A DNA stretch of 64,000 bases from Nitrosomonas sp. JL21 (GCF_009833095.1 NZ_QRCB01000007.1:47183-111182), one strand, 5' to 3'. Numbered from the stretch's first letter, positions 27,167 through 36,870 are shown. The notes: a model not told the origin generated them from the letters alone. Numbers and translations are program-made.

Positions 27167-28687
27167 TTATTTTTCTGCTTTTTCTTCGTCTGACTTGAGC
27201 GTCTGCAACTGTTTCAGGCGCGCTTCGATACTGGATAATTGATAGAAATTTCCATTGCCGTGCTGTAATGCCGTTTTCAGTTGATCAATGGCGGCGCCAA
27301 AATGGCCCTTGAGAAAATAAACTTCAGCCTGGGCGCGATGCTCAAGCATTTTATCACCTAACAGTTCGTAGCACTGTGCTTGCAAGCCGAACAATTGCGC
27401 ATCATCTTGAATGAGCTGGAGTTGTTTATTGATGAACTCAAGTGCGGCTTGCGGTTTCTTGTTCTGAATGAGCGTGCGTCCATAGCCATGAATCAGGGCG
27501 CGATGCTGAGGATACCTTTTCAAGGCGTGCTGATAGGTTTTCATGGCCTCAGCGATTTTGTCATTGGCCACCAGTACATCGGCGGCAAGTGTTTCCATCA
27601 TGGCACCGGCTATTAATTGCTTGTATTCGATCCGTATCGGCTTCCCCAGCACATGATCGCTCAGGACCGATGCAGAAGGATCGCTTTGCAGCACTTGGTA
27701 CAACCGATTCAATTCTGCATTGGCCTGATGCGCTTTCTTGTCGCGCAAGAGCGCTTGAATGTAACCGTAACGCTCAACGGCCTCGTTGTTATAGCGTTTT
27801 TCTTCCAATCGGGTCTTGAATTGTGCGACGGCCTCGTAGGATTTCCCTTGCAAAGCGCGGAGCTTGGCGCGCACCAATAAAAAATCGATGCTGTCGGGAA
27901 CTTGGCGATAGGGCATTTCCCGCGTTCGATTCTGAATATCTGCAATCCGTTCGAAAGTGAGCGGATGCGTCCGCAGATATGAAGGCGCGCCGGTTTCATG
28001 AAAGCGCCCGGCTTTCTGGAGCCGTTCAAAAAAAGTGGGCATGCCCTGGGGATCGAATCCAGCGTCGAGCAAAATATTCAGACCGATTCGATCGGCTTCT
28101 TTTTCATGCTTGCGGGTAAAATCAAGTTTTGATTGGATGATGCTGGCCTGCGATGCGACAAGAATGGCCTGGCTTGCCTGAGCGCTCGATCGTGCCGCGA
28201 GAATTGCAACCGCAAGCGATGCAATCGATTTCACCCAATCGTATTTCTGTTCGGCGATCATGCGGGCCAGATGTTTTTGCGTCACATGGGCAATTTCATG
28301 AGACATTACGGCAGCCAGTTCCGATTCGCTTTGAGCGGCGATGATGAGTCCGCTGTTGAATCCCATGAAGCCGCCGGGCAACGCGAATGCATTGATCGAC
28401 GGATCCTGGACGGCAAAAAACTCAAAGGTCTGGTCGATGCTGGCTTCATTCGAATTGGCAATCAATTTATGACCGAGGTTACTGAGGTAGCTGGCAATTT
28501 CCGCATCATCCAGATAACGGGGATCCGCACGGATCTGGCGCATGATCTGCAAACCCAATTGCCGCTCCTGATACGGTGTCAGCGTGGCTTGCGATATGTC
28601 CCCCAATTCAGGTAATTCATGCGCGTAGCCCTGTGCGGAAATCAAAATCGGCAGCACGACCATCAAACGGATCAATATCATGATCAT
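27167..28687 (-). CDS. BepA-like M48 metalloprotease with TPR domain
   Basis: A 506-residue periplasmic protein. A signal peptide (to about AQGYA, residue 22) is followed by an M48 protease domain with the zinc motif HEIAH in AVMSHEIAHVTQKHLARM and the third ligand region EKEADRIGLNILLDAGFD. TPR helices follow from about 290 to the end. This matches BepA/YfgC, which degrades misfolded outer-membrane proteins and helps LptD assembly. Its place as first gene of a MacAB-type exporter operon is unusual and may point to quality control of an envelope substrate. Confidence 0.85.
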   Translation of the reverse strand: MIMILIRLMVVLPILISAQGYAHELPELGDISQATLTPYQERQLGLQIMRQIRADPRYLDDAEIASYLSNLGHKLIANSNEASIDQTFEFFAVQDPSINAFALPGGFMGFNSGLIIAAQSESELAAVMSHEIAHVTQKHLARMIAEQKYDWVKSIASLAVAILAARSSAQASQAILVASQASIIQSKLDFTRKHEKEADRIGLNILLDAGFDPQGMPTFFERLQKAGRFHETGAPSYLRTHPLTFERIADIQNRTREMPYRQVPDSIDFLLVRAKLRALQGKSYEAVAQFKTRLEEKRYNNEAVERYGYIQALLRDKKAHQANAELNRLYQVLQSDPSASVLSDHVLGKPIRIEYKQLIAGAMMETLAADVLVANDKIAEAMKTYQHALKRYPQHRALIHGYGRTLIQNKKPQAALEFINKQLQLIQDDAQLFGLQAQCYELLGDKMLEHRAQAEVYFLKGHFGAAIDQLKTALQHGNGNFYQLSSIEARLKQLQTLKSDEEKAEK

Positions 28688-28730
28688 AGGATGTTGAAGC
28701 AGGAATCAAGTTCCAACCGAGCTATGAAGC

Positions 28731-30356
28731 TCAAATGGATGACCACGCCTTATAGCTGGAGGTAATGGGATAATACCAGGCAGTACCAAAATCACAGTGA
28801 GTGATGCGAATACCGGGAGGGGCCTGGTGGCGCTTGTATTCGTTCTTGTGGATCAATTGGATGACTTTGGTGACATCGTCGACATTGTAATTCAGGTTGA
28901 TGATTTCAGCGGGTGAATAATTTTTCTCGACATACGCTTCGATAATGCCATCCAAAACTTCATAGGGCGGCAACGAATCCTGATCCAATTGATCAGGCCG
29001 CAATTCTGCGGAAGGAGGGCGCGAAATGATGCGCTCCGGGATGACCGGACTGATCTGATTGCGGTACTCGCACAACTGATACACCATGGTTTTGCTGACA
29101 TCCTTGAGGACCGCAAAACCACCTGCCATATCGCCATATAACGTGCAATAGCCGACCGCCAGTTCAGATTTATTGCCGGTCGTCAGTACCAGCGATCCGG
29201 AGTGATTGGAGAGCGCCATCAATATCGCGCCGCGGATGCGCGCTTGTAGATTTTCCGGCATGGTACTCGCTGAGTCGATGGCTTTGTTGGGAATGTCGAA
29301 GGCCGCTTCGATCTCTGATAAATAAAGCGCGAACAACGATTGAATATTACATTCGGAATGCGTGACCTGCATGGTTTGGGTCATCTGCTGCGCATCCTGC
29401 ACGCTGATCTCAGCGGTGTATTGTGATGGCATCATCACGGTCTTCACATTTTCCGCGCCGATAGCATCCACCGCGATGGCCAGTGTCAGCGCTGAGTCAA
29501 TGCCACCGGACATTCCCAGCAACACCCCGGGAAAATTATTCTTCCGGACATAATCCCGCACACCCAGGCATAGCGCCTGATAAACACTGGCAATGGAGGG
29601 TTGCGAGGCGGCGAGTTTACCGGAAATCAAATGCTTGTTCTCAATGTCGACCAATCCGACAGTTTCGGTAAATTCTTCCAGTTGATGAGTCAGTTCTCCT
29701 TGACGATTCATAGCAAAGGATGCGCCGTCGAACACCAGTTCATCCTGTCCACCGACGAGATTGGCATGAATGACGGAAATACCGGTTTGCTTAACGAATT
29801 GATGAGTGATCTGATAACGGGAAACTTGCTTTTTGATATGGTATGCCGAAGCATTCAGAACCAGCAGGACATCGACATGCGGGCGATCGATGACATTGGC
29901 GGCATGGCCCAGCCAGAAATCCGAGCAAATATTGATACCGAATCGAATTCCGGATAATTCGAATATGCACGGCTCCTTGCCCGCGTCGAAGTAATAGGAT
30001 TCATTGAAAAAAGGCGATTTGCTGAGAAATTTCTTATGGTAAGTGTGTGTAATCGCGCCATTCTGGATCACTGAAGCGGCGTTGTAGAGCTTATCATCCT
30101 GAAAGCTCGGGTGGCCGACGATGAGTGTGATGCCATGGATCTTTTTCACCAGCTCGGTAAGCGCTTCGTTACAGGATTGGCAAAAAATTTCACGCAACAG
30201 CAGATCAACGGGAGGATAACCCGACAATGCCAATTCCGGCGTCATCACCAGTTGGGCACCAGCCTTTTTTGCCTGGTCTACGGCTTCCAGAATTTTAGCT
30301 GCATTCCCTGCGATATCTCCAACGGTACAATTAATCTGAGCGATTGCAATGCGCAT
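28731..30356 (-). CDS. nadE: Glutamine-dependent NAD+ synthetase
   Basis: A 541-residue two-domain enzyme. The N-terminal nitrilase-type glutaminase domain (about 1-255) shows the Glu-Lys-Cys triad in TPELALSGYP, YHKKFLSK and GINICSDFW. The C-terminal NAD synthetase domain (about 265-541) has the P-loop GMSGGIDSALTLAIAVDAIG and TTGNKSELAVGYCTLYGDMAGGFAVLKDVSKT. It makes NAD+ from deamido-NAD using ammonia channelled from glutamine. Length is typical for the glutamine-dependent type. It follows the phosphomannomutase gene by 21 bases on the same strand. Confidence 0.94.
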   Translation of the reverse strand: MRIAIAQINCTVGDIAGNAAKILEAVDQAKKAGAQLVMTPELALSGYPPVDLLLREIFCQSCNEALTELVKKIHGITLIVGHPSFQDDKLYNAASVIQNGAITHTYHKKFLSKSPFFNESYYFDAGKEPCIFELSGIRFGINICSDFWLGHAANVIDRPHVDVLLVLNASAYHIKKQVSRYQITHQFVKQTGISVIHANLVGGQDELVFDGASFAMNRQGELTHQLEEFTETVGLVDIENKHLISGKLAASQPSIASVYQALCLGVRDYVRKNNFPGVLLGMSGGIDSALTLAIAVDAIGAENVKTVMMPSQYTAEISVQDAQQMTQTMQVTHSECNIQSLFALYLSEIEAAFDIPNKAIDSASTMPENLQARIRGAILMALSNHSGSLVLTTGNKSELAVGYCTLYGDMAGGFAVLKDVSKTMVYQLCEYRNQISPVIPERIISRPPSAELRPDQLDQDSLPPYEVLDGIIEAYVEKNYSPAEIINLNYNVDDVTKVIQLIHKNEYKRHQAPPGIRITHCDFGTAWYYPITSSYKAWSSI

Positions 30357-30377
30357 GATCTGCCGGATGAGTATCCA

Positions 30378-31757
30378 TTAAAAGGGAAGCTGGGCGTCCG
30401 GTTTTGCTTGCAGGATATTGCGCCGGAAATCTTCCTGTATGCGACGTAAAGCCGTCTCATTGTCAGCTTCGAAGCGCAGCACGATTACCGGCGTGGTGTT
30501 GGAAGCACGAGCCAGGCCAAAACCGTCCGGATATTCCACTCGTAATCCATCGATCGTAATGACGTGCTGCGGATGATCAAAAACTGCCTGCTGCTGTAAT
30601 TTTGCAATCAAAGCATGATTTTCGCCTTCTGCAGTGCGAACCTGCAGTTCCGGCGTATTGATACTATCCGGAAGGGCATGAAGAATGGCGTTGTAATCGG
30701 CTTGATGACTCAGTAATTCAAGCAGCCGGGCTCCGGCGTACAAGCCATCATCGAAACCGTACCACCGTTCTTTGAAAAATAAATGACCGCTCATTTCACC
30801 CGCCAGCAATGCCTGAGTTTCGATGAGCTTGGATTTGATGAACGAATGCCCGGTTTTCCACATGATAGGTACGCCACCATGTTGACTGATCCAGGGTGCA
30901 AGATTGCGCGTGCATTTGACGTCGAAAATGATCTTGCCGCCGGGATTGCGCGACAGCACATCCGCTGCAAACAGCATCAACTGGCGGTCAGGATTGATAA
31001 TGGCGCCGCTCTTGGTGACAATGCCCAACCGATCGCCGTCACCATCGAACGCCAACCCGATGTCAGCATCCGTTGTTTTCAGCGCCTGGATGACATCGTG
31101 CAAATTTTCCGGCACGGATGGATCGGGATGATGATTAGGAAAACTGCCATCCACATCACAAAATAATTCAATAACCTCGCATCCCAAATTGCGATAGAGC
31201 CTGGGGGCAAATGCGCCCGCCACACCGTTGCCGCAATCGACGATGATTTTCATCGGCCGTGCCAGCTTGATATCGCTACTGATACGCGCAATATAAGCAT
31301 CTACGATGTCGTGTTCGGAATAATTTCCGCTGCCGTGCTGAAGATCGTTGTTTTCAATGCGCAGACGCAATGCCTGGATGGTTTCGGCGGCCAGCGTCTG
31401 GCCGCCCAACACGATTTTGAAGCCGTTATAATCGGGCGGGTTATGACTTCCGGTCACCATGACGCCAGTATATTGGCACAATTCGTAAGCGGCATAATAC
31501 AGCATGGGGGTGGCGACCATTCCGACATCGATGACGTTGATGCCGCTTTTCTGGATCCCGCGCGCCAGCGCCTGGGACAACTCAGGCCCGGACAATCGTC
31601 CATCGCGCCCAACAGCAATCGAAGTGAGTTTGCGGGCACGGGCCTCAGAGCCAATCGCGTGACCGATTTTCTCAACGTTTTCCACTGTGATCGTTTTACC
31701 GACAATGCCACGAATATCATACGCCTTGAAAATTTCAGGAGGAATTTCATGCATCAT
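30378..31757 (-). CDS. Phosphomannomutase/phosphoglucomutase
   Basis: A 459-residue alpha-D-phosphohexomutase of the AlgC/ManB type. IFKAYDIRGIVG opens the protein; the phosphoserine loop is VMVTGSHNPPDYNG, the Mg2+ site DGDGDRLG, the sugar-binding loop GEMSGHLFF, and the phosphate-binding loop lies in the last domain (about 390-450). It interconverts mannose or glucose 1- and 6-phosphates for LPS, exopolysaccharide and nucleotide sugars. The first two codons are both ATG (31757 and 31754). It is likely co-transcribed with nadE. Confidence 0.92.
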   Translation of the reverse strand: MMHEIPPEIFKAYDIRGIVGKTITVENVEKIGHAIGSEARARKLTSIAVGRDGRLSGPELSQALARGIQKSGINVIDVGMVATPMLYYAAYELCQYTGVMVTGSHNPPDYNGFKIVLGGQTLAAETIQALRLRIENNDLQHGSGNYSEHDIVDAYIARISSDIKLARPMKIIVDCGNGVAGAFAPRLYRNLGCEVIELFCDVDGSFPNHHPDPSVPENLHDVIQALKTTDADIGLAFDGDGDRLGIVTKSGAIINPDRQLMLFAADVLSRNPGGKIIFDVKCTRNLAPWISQHGGVPIMWKTGHSFIKSKLIETQALLAGEMSGHLFFKERWYGFDDGLYAGARLLELLSHQADYNAILHALPDSINTPELQVRTAEGENHALIAKLQQQAVFDHPQHVITIDGLRVEYPDGFGLARASNTTPVIVLRFEADNETALRRIQEDFRRNILQAKPDAQLPF

Positions 31758-31864
31758 ATGTTTAAAGTAAATTAAAGTGATGGTTGATCAAATGGTGTCC
31801 AAAGATTCGTTGATTCTTATATTCGATTGCTTGATTGATTATTCTTTTTGGGATATCAACAGGT

Positions 31865-32068
31865 TCAATGATGTCCCGCTATTGCTCCGCCTTTCAGGAT
31901 GTAATGCGTGCCGCAGTAAGGACACAGGGCTTCACCGGTCGCTTCAATCGGCAGAAACACCCGCGGATGCGAATTCCATAGTCTCATTGCCGGTGTCGGG
32001 CAATGCAATGGCAAATCCTCTGCGGTTACTTCAATTTCACGTGCTTTGTTGTCAGTTTGCTGGTTCAT
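31865..32068 (-). CDS. Zinc-finger CHCC domain protein
   Basis: A 67-residue protein of the zf-CHCC family, homologous to the mitochondrial complex I subunit NDUFS6. The ligands are His and Cys in DLPLHCPTPAM, H in WNSHPRVFLPI and the pair CPYCGTHYILKG. In proteobacteria this gene very often follows ilvE, as here (24 bases apart). The function of the free-standing bacterial form is not settled. Confidence 0.88.
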   Translation of the reverse strand: MNQQTDNKAREIEVTAEDLPLHCPTPAMRLWNSHPRVFLPIEATGEALCPYCGTHYILKGGAIAGHH

Positions 32069-32092
32069 AACAATAACTCCACTATGGCGGTA

Positions 32093-33013
32093 TTAAATCA
32101 GAGTAAGCCAGTCTGCGTGATTGCTGGCTCTGCCCTTGACGCAATCGAAAAACATGGTCTGAATCTGAGCAGTGATCGGTCCGCGTTTGCCGATTCCAAT
32201 GATGCGGTTATCCAATTCGCGTATCGGTGTGACTTCGGCGGCGGTGCCGGTAAAAAAGGCCTCGTCAGCGCAATAGATTTCATCACGGGTGATGCGTTTT
32301 TCGATGACAGGAACACCGATTTCAGCCGCCAACTCCAGGATCGACGCGCGAGTGATGCCTTCCAGACAGGATGTCAAATCGGGCGTATACAGTTTTCCTT
32401 GCTTGACGATAAAGATATTTTCTCCTGATCCTTCCGCCACATAACCTTCGACATCCAGCAACAAGGCTTCGTCATAGCCATTCAAGGCGACTTCCTGATT
32501 GGCCAGGATGGAATTGGCATACGTGGTCACAGATTTGGCACGGCACATGTTGACGTTGACATGGTGGCGAGTGAATGAGGAAGTTTTGACGCGGATGCCA
32601 TTTTCCAGGCTTTCCGGGCCAAGATAGGTGCCCCAAGGCCATGCGGCGATAGCGACATGAACGGACAGCGTGCGGGCTGATAAGCCCATGGCTTCGGCGC
32701 CGTAGAAAGCGATAGGGCGAATATAGCCGGCAGTCAGTTTATTCTGTTTTACGACATCGCATTGCGCTTGCATCAACGTGGCTTTGTCATACGGTATTTT
32801 CATCATGAAAATATGCGCTGAATTGAACAAACGCTCGGTATGCTCCCGTAACCGGAATATCGCCGGTCCTTGTGCCGTTTCGTAAGCACGCAATCCTTCA
32901 AAAACACCTAGTCCATAGTGTAACGTGTGCGTCAGCACATGCGTATTGGCATCCCGCCAGGGAACCATTTTTCCGTCGTACCAGATTACGCCGTCACGGT
33001 CAGCCATTGACAT
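32093..33013 (-). CDS. ilvE: Branched-chain amino acid aminotransferase
   Basis: A 306-residue fold-type IV PLP enzyme. It has the N-terminal IWYDGKMVPWRDANTHVLTHTLHYGLGVFEGLRAYET, RPIAFYGAEAMGL, the PLP-lysine region KTSSFTRHHVNVNMCRAKSVTTYANSILANQEA-like stretch, and EGSGENIFIVKQGKLYTPDL. It transfers the amino group between glutamate and 2-keto acids in Val, Leu and Ile biosynthesis. A GGGAG ribosome site precedes the ATG at 33013. Length is typical for proteobacterial IlvE. Confidence 0.93.
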   Translation of the reverse strand: MSMADRDGVIWYDGKMVPWRDANTHVLTHTLHYGLGVFEGLRAYETAQGPAIFRLREHTERLFNSAHIFMMKIPYDKATLMQAQCDVVKQNKLTAGYIRPIAFYGAEAMGLSARTLSVHVAIAAWPWGTYLGPESLENGIRVKTSSFTRHHVNVNMCRAKSVTTYANSILANQEVALNGYDEALLLDVEGYVAEGSGENIFIVKQGKLYTPDLTSCLEGITRASILELAAEIGVPVIEKRITRDEIYCADEAFFTGTAAEVTPIRELDNRIIGIGKRGPITAQIQTMFFDCVKGRASNHADWLTLI

Positions 33014-33096
33014 TCAGGAACTCCCGCTAAAATTCTAAAAGAGCCGTATTCTAACTTATTTTTGATGCAACATTGAAACGTGAACGGAATTAACAA

Positions 33097-34032
33097 CTAT
33101 TCATCATTGAGTGAAGAACGCGCGATAGGCAGCCTTGAAAATTGTTCGAAATAGCCTTCAAGTTTTTTACGGACATGATGAGGGTTTTGCACGATGGAGT
33201 GGATCAGTTGAAAAAGCGGATAGGGTTGGGTGTCGAACAACCGATGCTGATGAACCATCTGCAGGGTGTGCGGCCCTTCGCCCGATATCTCAGCAGTTTC
33301 TCCCCGAGCCAGTTTTCTACCTAATTCATGATGATGCGAACTGATGCTGGTGGCAGTCGTAATGAGATCGCCCAATCCCGCCAGGTGATAGGGCGTGCCA
33401 GGATGCCCGCCCATTTCCACGACGATCCGATTCAATTCTAGCAGAGCAGCGACAGCCAAAAAACCTCGGACGTTGTCGCCCAGCTTGAGCTCATCGGCCA
33501 TTCCAAAAGCCATCGCGTAGACATTTTTTAGAATTACCGACCAACTGATTCCGATGATGTCATAGGAATGAGTCATCAATAGTGGAACATTTTGGAAGCA
33601 ATCGTGCATCGTTTCAAAAGATCGGAGATCATGACACCCCAATTGGGCAAACGCATGATGCCCGGTGCGAATTTCCTCTGAAATCATGGGGCCGTACAAC
33701 AGCGCATACGGTTGCTGCGCCGGTAAGTTTTCCGCAAAAATTTGCGCAGCAGTTTTGCCGGACTCATCCAATCCTTTCGCGATACTGACACATAAGCAGT
33801 CTTTTTTCAGCAGAGGGGCAATGGCTTGCACCACTTCACGATGCGGATTGACCGGCAAGCAAAACAAGACGATATCGGCTCGCGGTGCGCTGTCTTCCAG
33901 GCGGACATATGGAAAATCACGATGCGGAAATTTCTCCCAAATATCTACCGTATGCTGATCCTTGAGCAAATACGCCATCACTTGGCCCATTTCACCGTGA
34001 CCTAGAATGAGAATTCCGGGATGTGCTGTCAT
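33097..34032 (-). CDS. gpsA: NAD(P)-dependent glycerol-3-phosphate dehydrogenase-like protein
   Basis: A 311-residue Rossmann-fold dehydrogenase. The nucleotide motif is ILILGHGEMGQVMAYLL, followed by DIVLFCLPVNPHREVVQ and CVSIAKGLDESG. The helical C-terminal domain has LKNVYAMAFGMADELKLGDNVRGFLAVAALLELNRIVVEMGGHPGTPYHLAGLGDLITTATS, the GpsA signature. It makes sn-glycerol-3-phosphate for phospholipids. The segment usually reading GPSFAxE is GPMISEEI here, and the GxGxxG motif is GHGEMG, so it is a divergent member that may not be the only GpsA in the genome. Confidence 0.78.
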   Translation of the reverse strand: MTAHPGILILGHGEMGQVMAYLLKDQHTVDIWEKFPHRDFPYVRLEDSAPRADIVLFCLPVNPHREVVQAIAPLLKKDCLCVSIAKGLDESGKTAAQIFAENLPAQQPYALLYGPMISEEIRTGHHAFAQLGCHDLRSFETMHDCFQNVPLLMTHSYDIIGISWSVILKNVYAMAFGMADELKLGDNVRGFLAVAALLELNRIVVEMGGHPGTPYHLAGLGDLITTATSISSHHHELGRKLARGETAEISGEGPHTLQMVHQHRLFDTQPYPLFQLIHSIVQNPHHVRKKLEGYFEQFSRLPIARSSLNDE

Positions 34033-34372
34033 ATATCAAATCCCTCGATCAGAATAATGAGGACAATTAAAGAATTGAAAATTAAACTAATGTGTCTCTT
34101 ATAGTGTTAACAGTGACAGAGGTGAAATAGCAAGACATTGAGTTCACTCATTTTTTGGATGCTTGAAATTATCATTGACTATAACGGCAATGACTTGTTT
34201 TCATGATTCAAATTTCACTTTTTTAAAGACCGGTAGGACTACTATTTTCTGATTGGGCAAGTGAAAAAAAGTTATCATTTCATAGCGATTTGACTATTGC
34301 ACTAGATAATTGACTCCGATTGAAGATGGCAATATCGCCGGTTTGAGTAAGTTTTATGGTTTTAGTGTCTGC
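34033..34372. other. Intergenic region, nothing recognised
   Basis: About 340 AT-rich bases between the GpsA-like and quinone oxidoreductase genes. No open frame of note, hairpin terminator or repeat was recognised. Confidence 0.5.
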
Positions 34373-35371
34373 TCATAATAATGTAAGCACCAGCTTGCCT
34401 AGTGGATGATTTTGTTCCAGATAGTGTTGTGCGCTGGCGGCTTCTGCTAAATCGAAAACGCGAGCCACCTGAATCGACAATTGGTCATCATCAAACAACG
34501 TTGCGCATTGGCGCAGGATGTCTGCTTGATGAGATTTTGCATCCTCCAACTCCAACAATACCGGGGTCAGCATCAATTCGAAGCTAAAACGTATGTTGCG
34601 CAGCCGGGCTTCGCTCCAATTGAAATCTGCTGAGGGTTGCAAGATGGTGATGACATCACCGTAGCATTTCACATATCGGAAACATTCTTGCAGTACGGAT
34701 CCACCCACGGTATCGAAGACGGTATCAACGCCTTGACCGTTCGTCCATTGCATGATTTCGTCGACAACATCCTGCGTGCGGTAATTGATAATTTTATCGG
34801 CACCCAGGCGCTCTACGAAATCTGCCTTCTCATCATTACTCACGGTTGTTGCTACGATGGCACCCGCCCGCTTCGCCAATTGAATGGCGATATGACCTAT
34901 GCCTCCAGCACCGGCGTGAATCAATACGGTTTGACCGCTGCTGAGGCGTGCCCGATCGTGCAATGCCTCCCATGCAGTGATTGCCACTAACGGCACGGCT
35001 GCTGCCTGTTCGAACGTCAACGATGCCGGTTTCATCGCCACTAAATGCGCATCGACCAGGACATACTCGGCATAGGTGCCTTGGCGGTTATTAAACCCGG
35101 GCTGTGAAAAATACACTTCATCGCCGGGTTTGCAATTGCGTACCTGACGACCAACGGTTTCGACGATTCCGGCGCCATCGCAGCCGGGAATGACTGGGAA
35201 AGTGACCGGAAAGCGATCCGGCGCAGAGCGAATCTTATAATCGATCGGATTGATCCCGGCGGCTTTTATCCGCACCAGCACCTGGTGATCCTCGCATTGG
35301 CCTGCAAAAGGAAGATCTCCATATTGCAGCACGTCGATCGATCCGCCATGCTGAAAAAATATTGCTTTCAT
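34373..35371 (-). CDS. Zinc-independent quinone oxidoreductase (MDR family)
   Basis: A 332-residue medium-chain dehydrogenase/reductase of the NADPH:quinone reductase group. It has a GroES-like N-terminal domain (KAAGINPIDYKIRSA, PGCDGAGIVETVG) and a Rossmann domain with VLIHAGAGGIGHIAIQLAKRAGAIV. The Cys/His zinc ligands of alcohol dehydrogenases are absent. The ATG at 35371 is preceded by GGAG; the TTG two codons upstream is not. Substrate unknown. Transcribed alone. Confidence 0.83.
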   Translation of the reverse strand: MKAIFFQHGGSIDVLQYGDLPFAGQCEDHQVLVRIKAAGINPIDYKIRSAPDRFPVTFPVIPGCDGAGIVETVGRQVRNCKPGDEVYFSQPGFNNRQGTYAEYVLVDAHLVAMKPASLTFEQAAAVPLVAITAWEALHDRARLSSGQTVLIHAGAGGIGHIAIQLAKRAGAIVATTVSNDEKADFVERLGADKIINYRTQDVVDEIMQWTNGQGVDTVFDTVGGSVLQECFRYVKCYGDVITILQPSADFNWSEARLRNIRFSFELMLTPVLLELEDAKSHQADILRQCATLFDDDQLSIQVARVFDLAEAASAQHYLEQNHPLGKLVLTLL

Positions 35372-35606
35372 ATCCAAACTCCATTGTTGTTTTTATATCA
35401 ATGCTCATGCTGGATAGATTACAAGAAATTGCGTTGCATGACATCTCAAGGCATTGCCTGCGATATTGCCAATCATGTCGAAGAATTCACAAAGAGTTTA
35501 CATTTGCTTAACAATTCGCCTCTCATAACATTCTATAGTTACATCCAATGCAAGAGCAGTTTGGTTTAACGAAACAATTTTTAATCAGAGAATTCAGGAG
35601 GCGATC

Positions 35607-36086
35607 ATGGCAAACATATCTTTTCTCGTTAAAGGATCAGGAACGAACAGTGAACAAAATGCGGCAAAAGCTTGGGTAACTATAGAAGAAATGAATGGCG
35701 GATCTCTGTTCTTCAAGGTCAAACAAGTCGGCGGCGTCATGGGTAATTTACATGGCCTGTATTTTGATATCGCTGATGAAACCATTCTGAATTCTCTGCG
35801 TATCAGGGCAACATCAATGCATCTACGTACCGATGAAGATTCTATGACCGGGATGAAATACGGTACCGATCTGACCGACTCATTTGCCGGACAAAGTACA
35901 CGATCATTGGATGCAAAAGAGATTATTCGAGAATATACCTTTACATTGCAGAGTGAGAAGCGCGCCCTGGCACTGAGCGATTTCTCATGCATGCAATTGG
36001 ATTATTCGGACAATCGGGGCGATTGCACCGACGCGACCATCAATGATGACGATAGTCATCGGTGGTTGTATTTGGCGTTACTGTAG
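35607..36086 (+). CDS. Uncharacterised 159-residue protein
   Basis: An open frame with a strong AGGAGG ribosome site seven bases before the ATG, so it is probably a real gene. The protein begins MANISFLVKGSGTNSEQNAAKAWVTIEE and has alternating hydrophobic patterns suggesting a beta-sandwich. An acidic tail follows (DYSDNRGDCTDATINDDDSHRW) that could bind calcium. No signal peptide or membrane segment is present. I do not recognise the family. The DUF-like acidic C-terminus is reminiscent of proteins secreted without a leader, but this is only an impression. It converges on the YnfA gene. Confidence 0.6.
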   Translation: MANISFLVKGSGTNSEQNAAKAWVTIEEMNGGSLFFKVKQVGGVMGNLHGLYFDIADETILNSLRIRATSMHLRTDEDSMTGMKYGTDLTDSFAGQSTRSLDAKEIIREYTFTLQSEKRALALSDFSCMQLDYSDNRGDCTDATINDDDSHRWLYLALL

Positions 36087-36159
36087 AAATTTCAGTATCT
36101 TTAAATGATGAAAGGAGGTGGTTAAATATAGAAAGCAGAAAATATTTGATTGTTCGGGT

Positions 36160-36213
36160 GGATGAGAAAAGTTACCGAAGTTCGGAAAGTCCGGAAACTC
36201 TTTTTTCTCATCC
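36160..36213. repeat. Inverted repeat between unknown gene and ynfA
   Basis: GGATGAGAAAA (36160-36170) and its exact complement (36203-36213) form an 11-bp stem around a 32-base interior that has its own short TCCGGA/TTCGG complementarity. It lies between two converging genes and may terminate either transcript, though no long T-run follows directly. Confidence 0.5.
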
Positions 36214-36274
36214 TCCTTCTGACTATTTTTTCGGATAACTTTGTTTTTTCCAGGACAGCCTGTGTTATTTCGAG

Positions 36275-36607
36275 CTAGGCAGCTTTGGGAGAAAACATGA
36301 TAATCGCCATCCCTGCAATGGATACCAGCGATCCCACGATATCCCATAACGTTGGTTTTATCCCGTCGATCCCCCATAACCAGAGAATGGCTACAAAGAC
36401 ATAGACTCCTCCATAGGCTGCATATACCCTGCCCGCTGAAGCAGGATGCAATGATAATAACCAGACGAAAATTGCCAAACTCAATCCTGCAGGAATAAGT
36501 AACCACACACTTTTTCCCTGCGTCAGCCATAGGTAAGGTAAATAACACCCAATAATCTCGGCAATCGCTGTTAGAAAGAAAAGCAAAAGGGTTTTGATTT
36601 CAAACAT
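36275..36607 (-). CDS. YnfA-family (UPF0060) membrane protein
   Basis: A 110-residue protein with four membrane helices and the full family signature: [75 protein letters not shown]. YnfA proteins are related to small multidrug-resistance transporters and have been linked to drug efflux in enterics; the physiological role is unclear. The start at 36607 ([17 protein letters not shown]) fits the family length (about 108); the upstream in-frame start adds an unlikely extension. Confidence 0.9.
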   Translation of the reverse strand: MFEIKTLLLFFLTAIAEIIGCYLPYLWLTQGKSVWLLIPAGLSLAIFVWLLSLHPASAGRVYAAYGGVYVFVAILWLWGIDGIKPTLWDIVGSLVSIAGMAIIMFSPKAA

Positions 36608-36723
36608 AGAAAAGCTATTAGCACCCCGGTAAAGGGTGATCATTTTAACAGCTCAGCCGATTGGCAAACAATGCCATAATTCCTTATTGATAAATAACCT
36701 ATGACTCAATGCCTGGGCATGAT

Positions 36724-36870
36724 CTGCCGGAAAACGTTGAGCAACAGGCGATCTTGTCGATACACCGTGCCAGACAGGGATTCGTCAAAGCCAGAACCGC
36801 ACAGGCAAACCAGATACGGGGTTTACTCTCTCAATTTGGCATTGTGATAGCTCAGGTTGATCTGAGCGAG
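36724..36870 (+). pseudogene. IS110-family transposase fragment
   Basis: One frame reads QQAILSIHRARQGFVKARTAQANQIRGLLSQFGIVIAQ, the junction between the DEDD catalytic domain and the second domain of IS110-family transposases. Both flanks are unrelated to the transposase (the frame continues only to a stop at 36897), so roughly 50 of about 340 codons remain. It is a relic of an insertion next to the tRNA-Lys gene. Confidence 0.75.

Noticed and set aside
36078..36548. Minus-strand 156-codon frame overlapping ynfA
   Set aside because: Same strand but a different frame from the clear YnfA signature.
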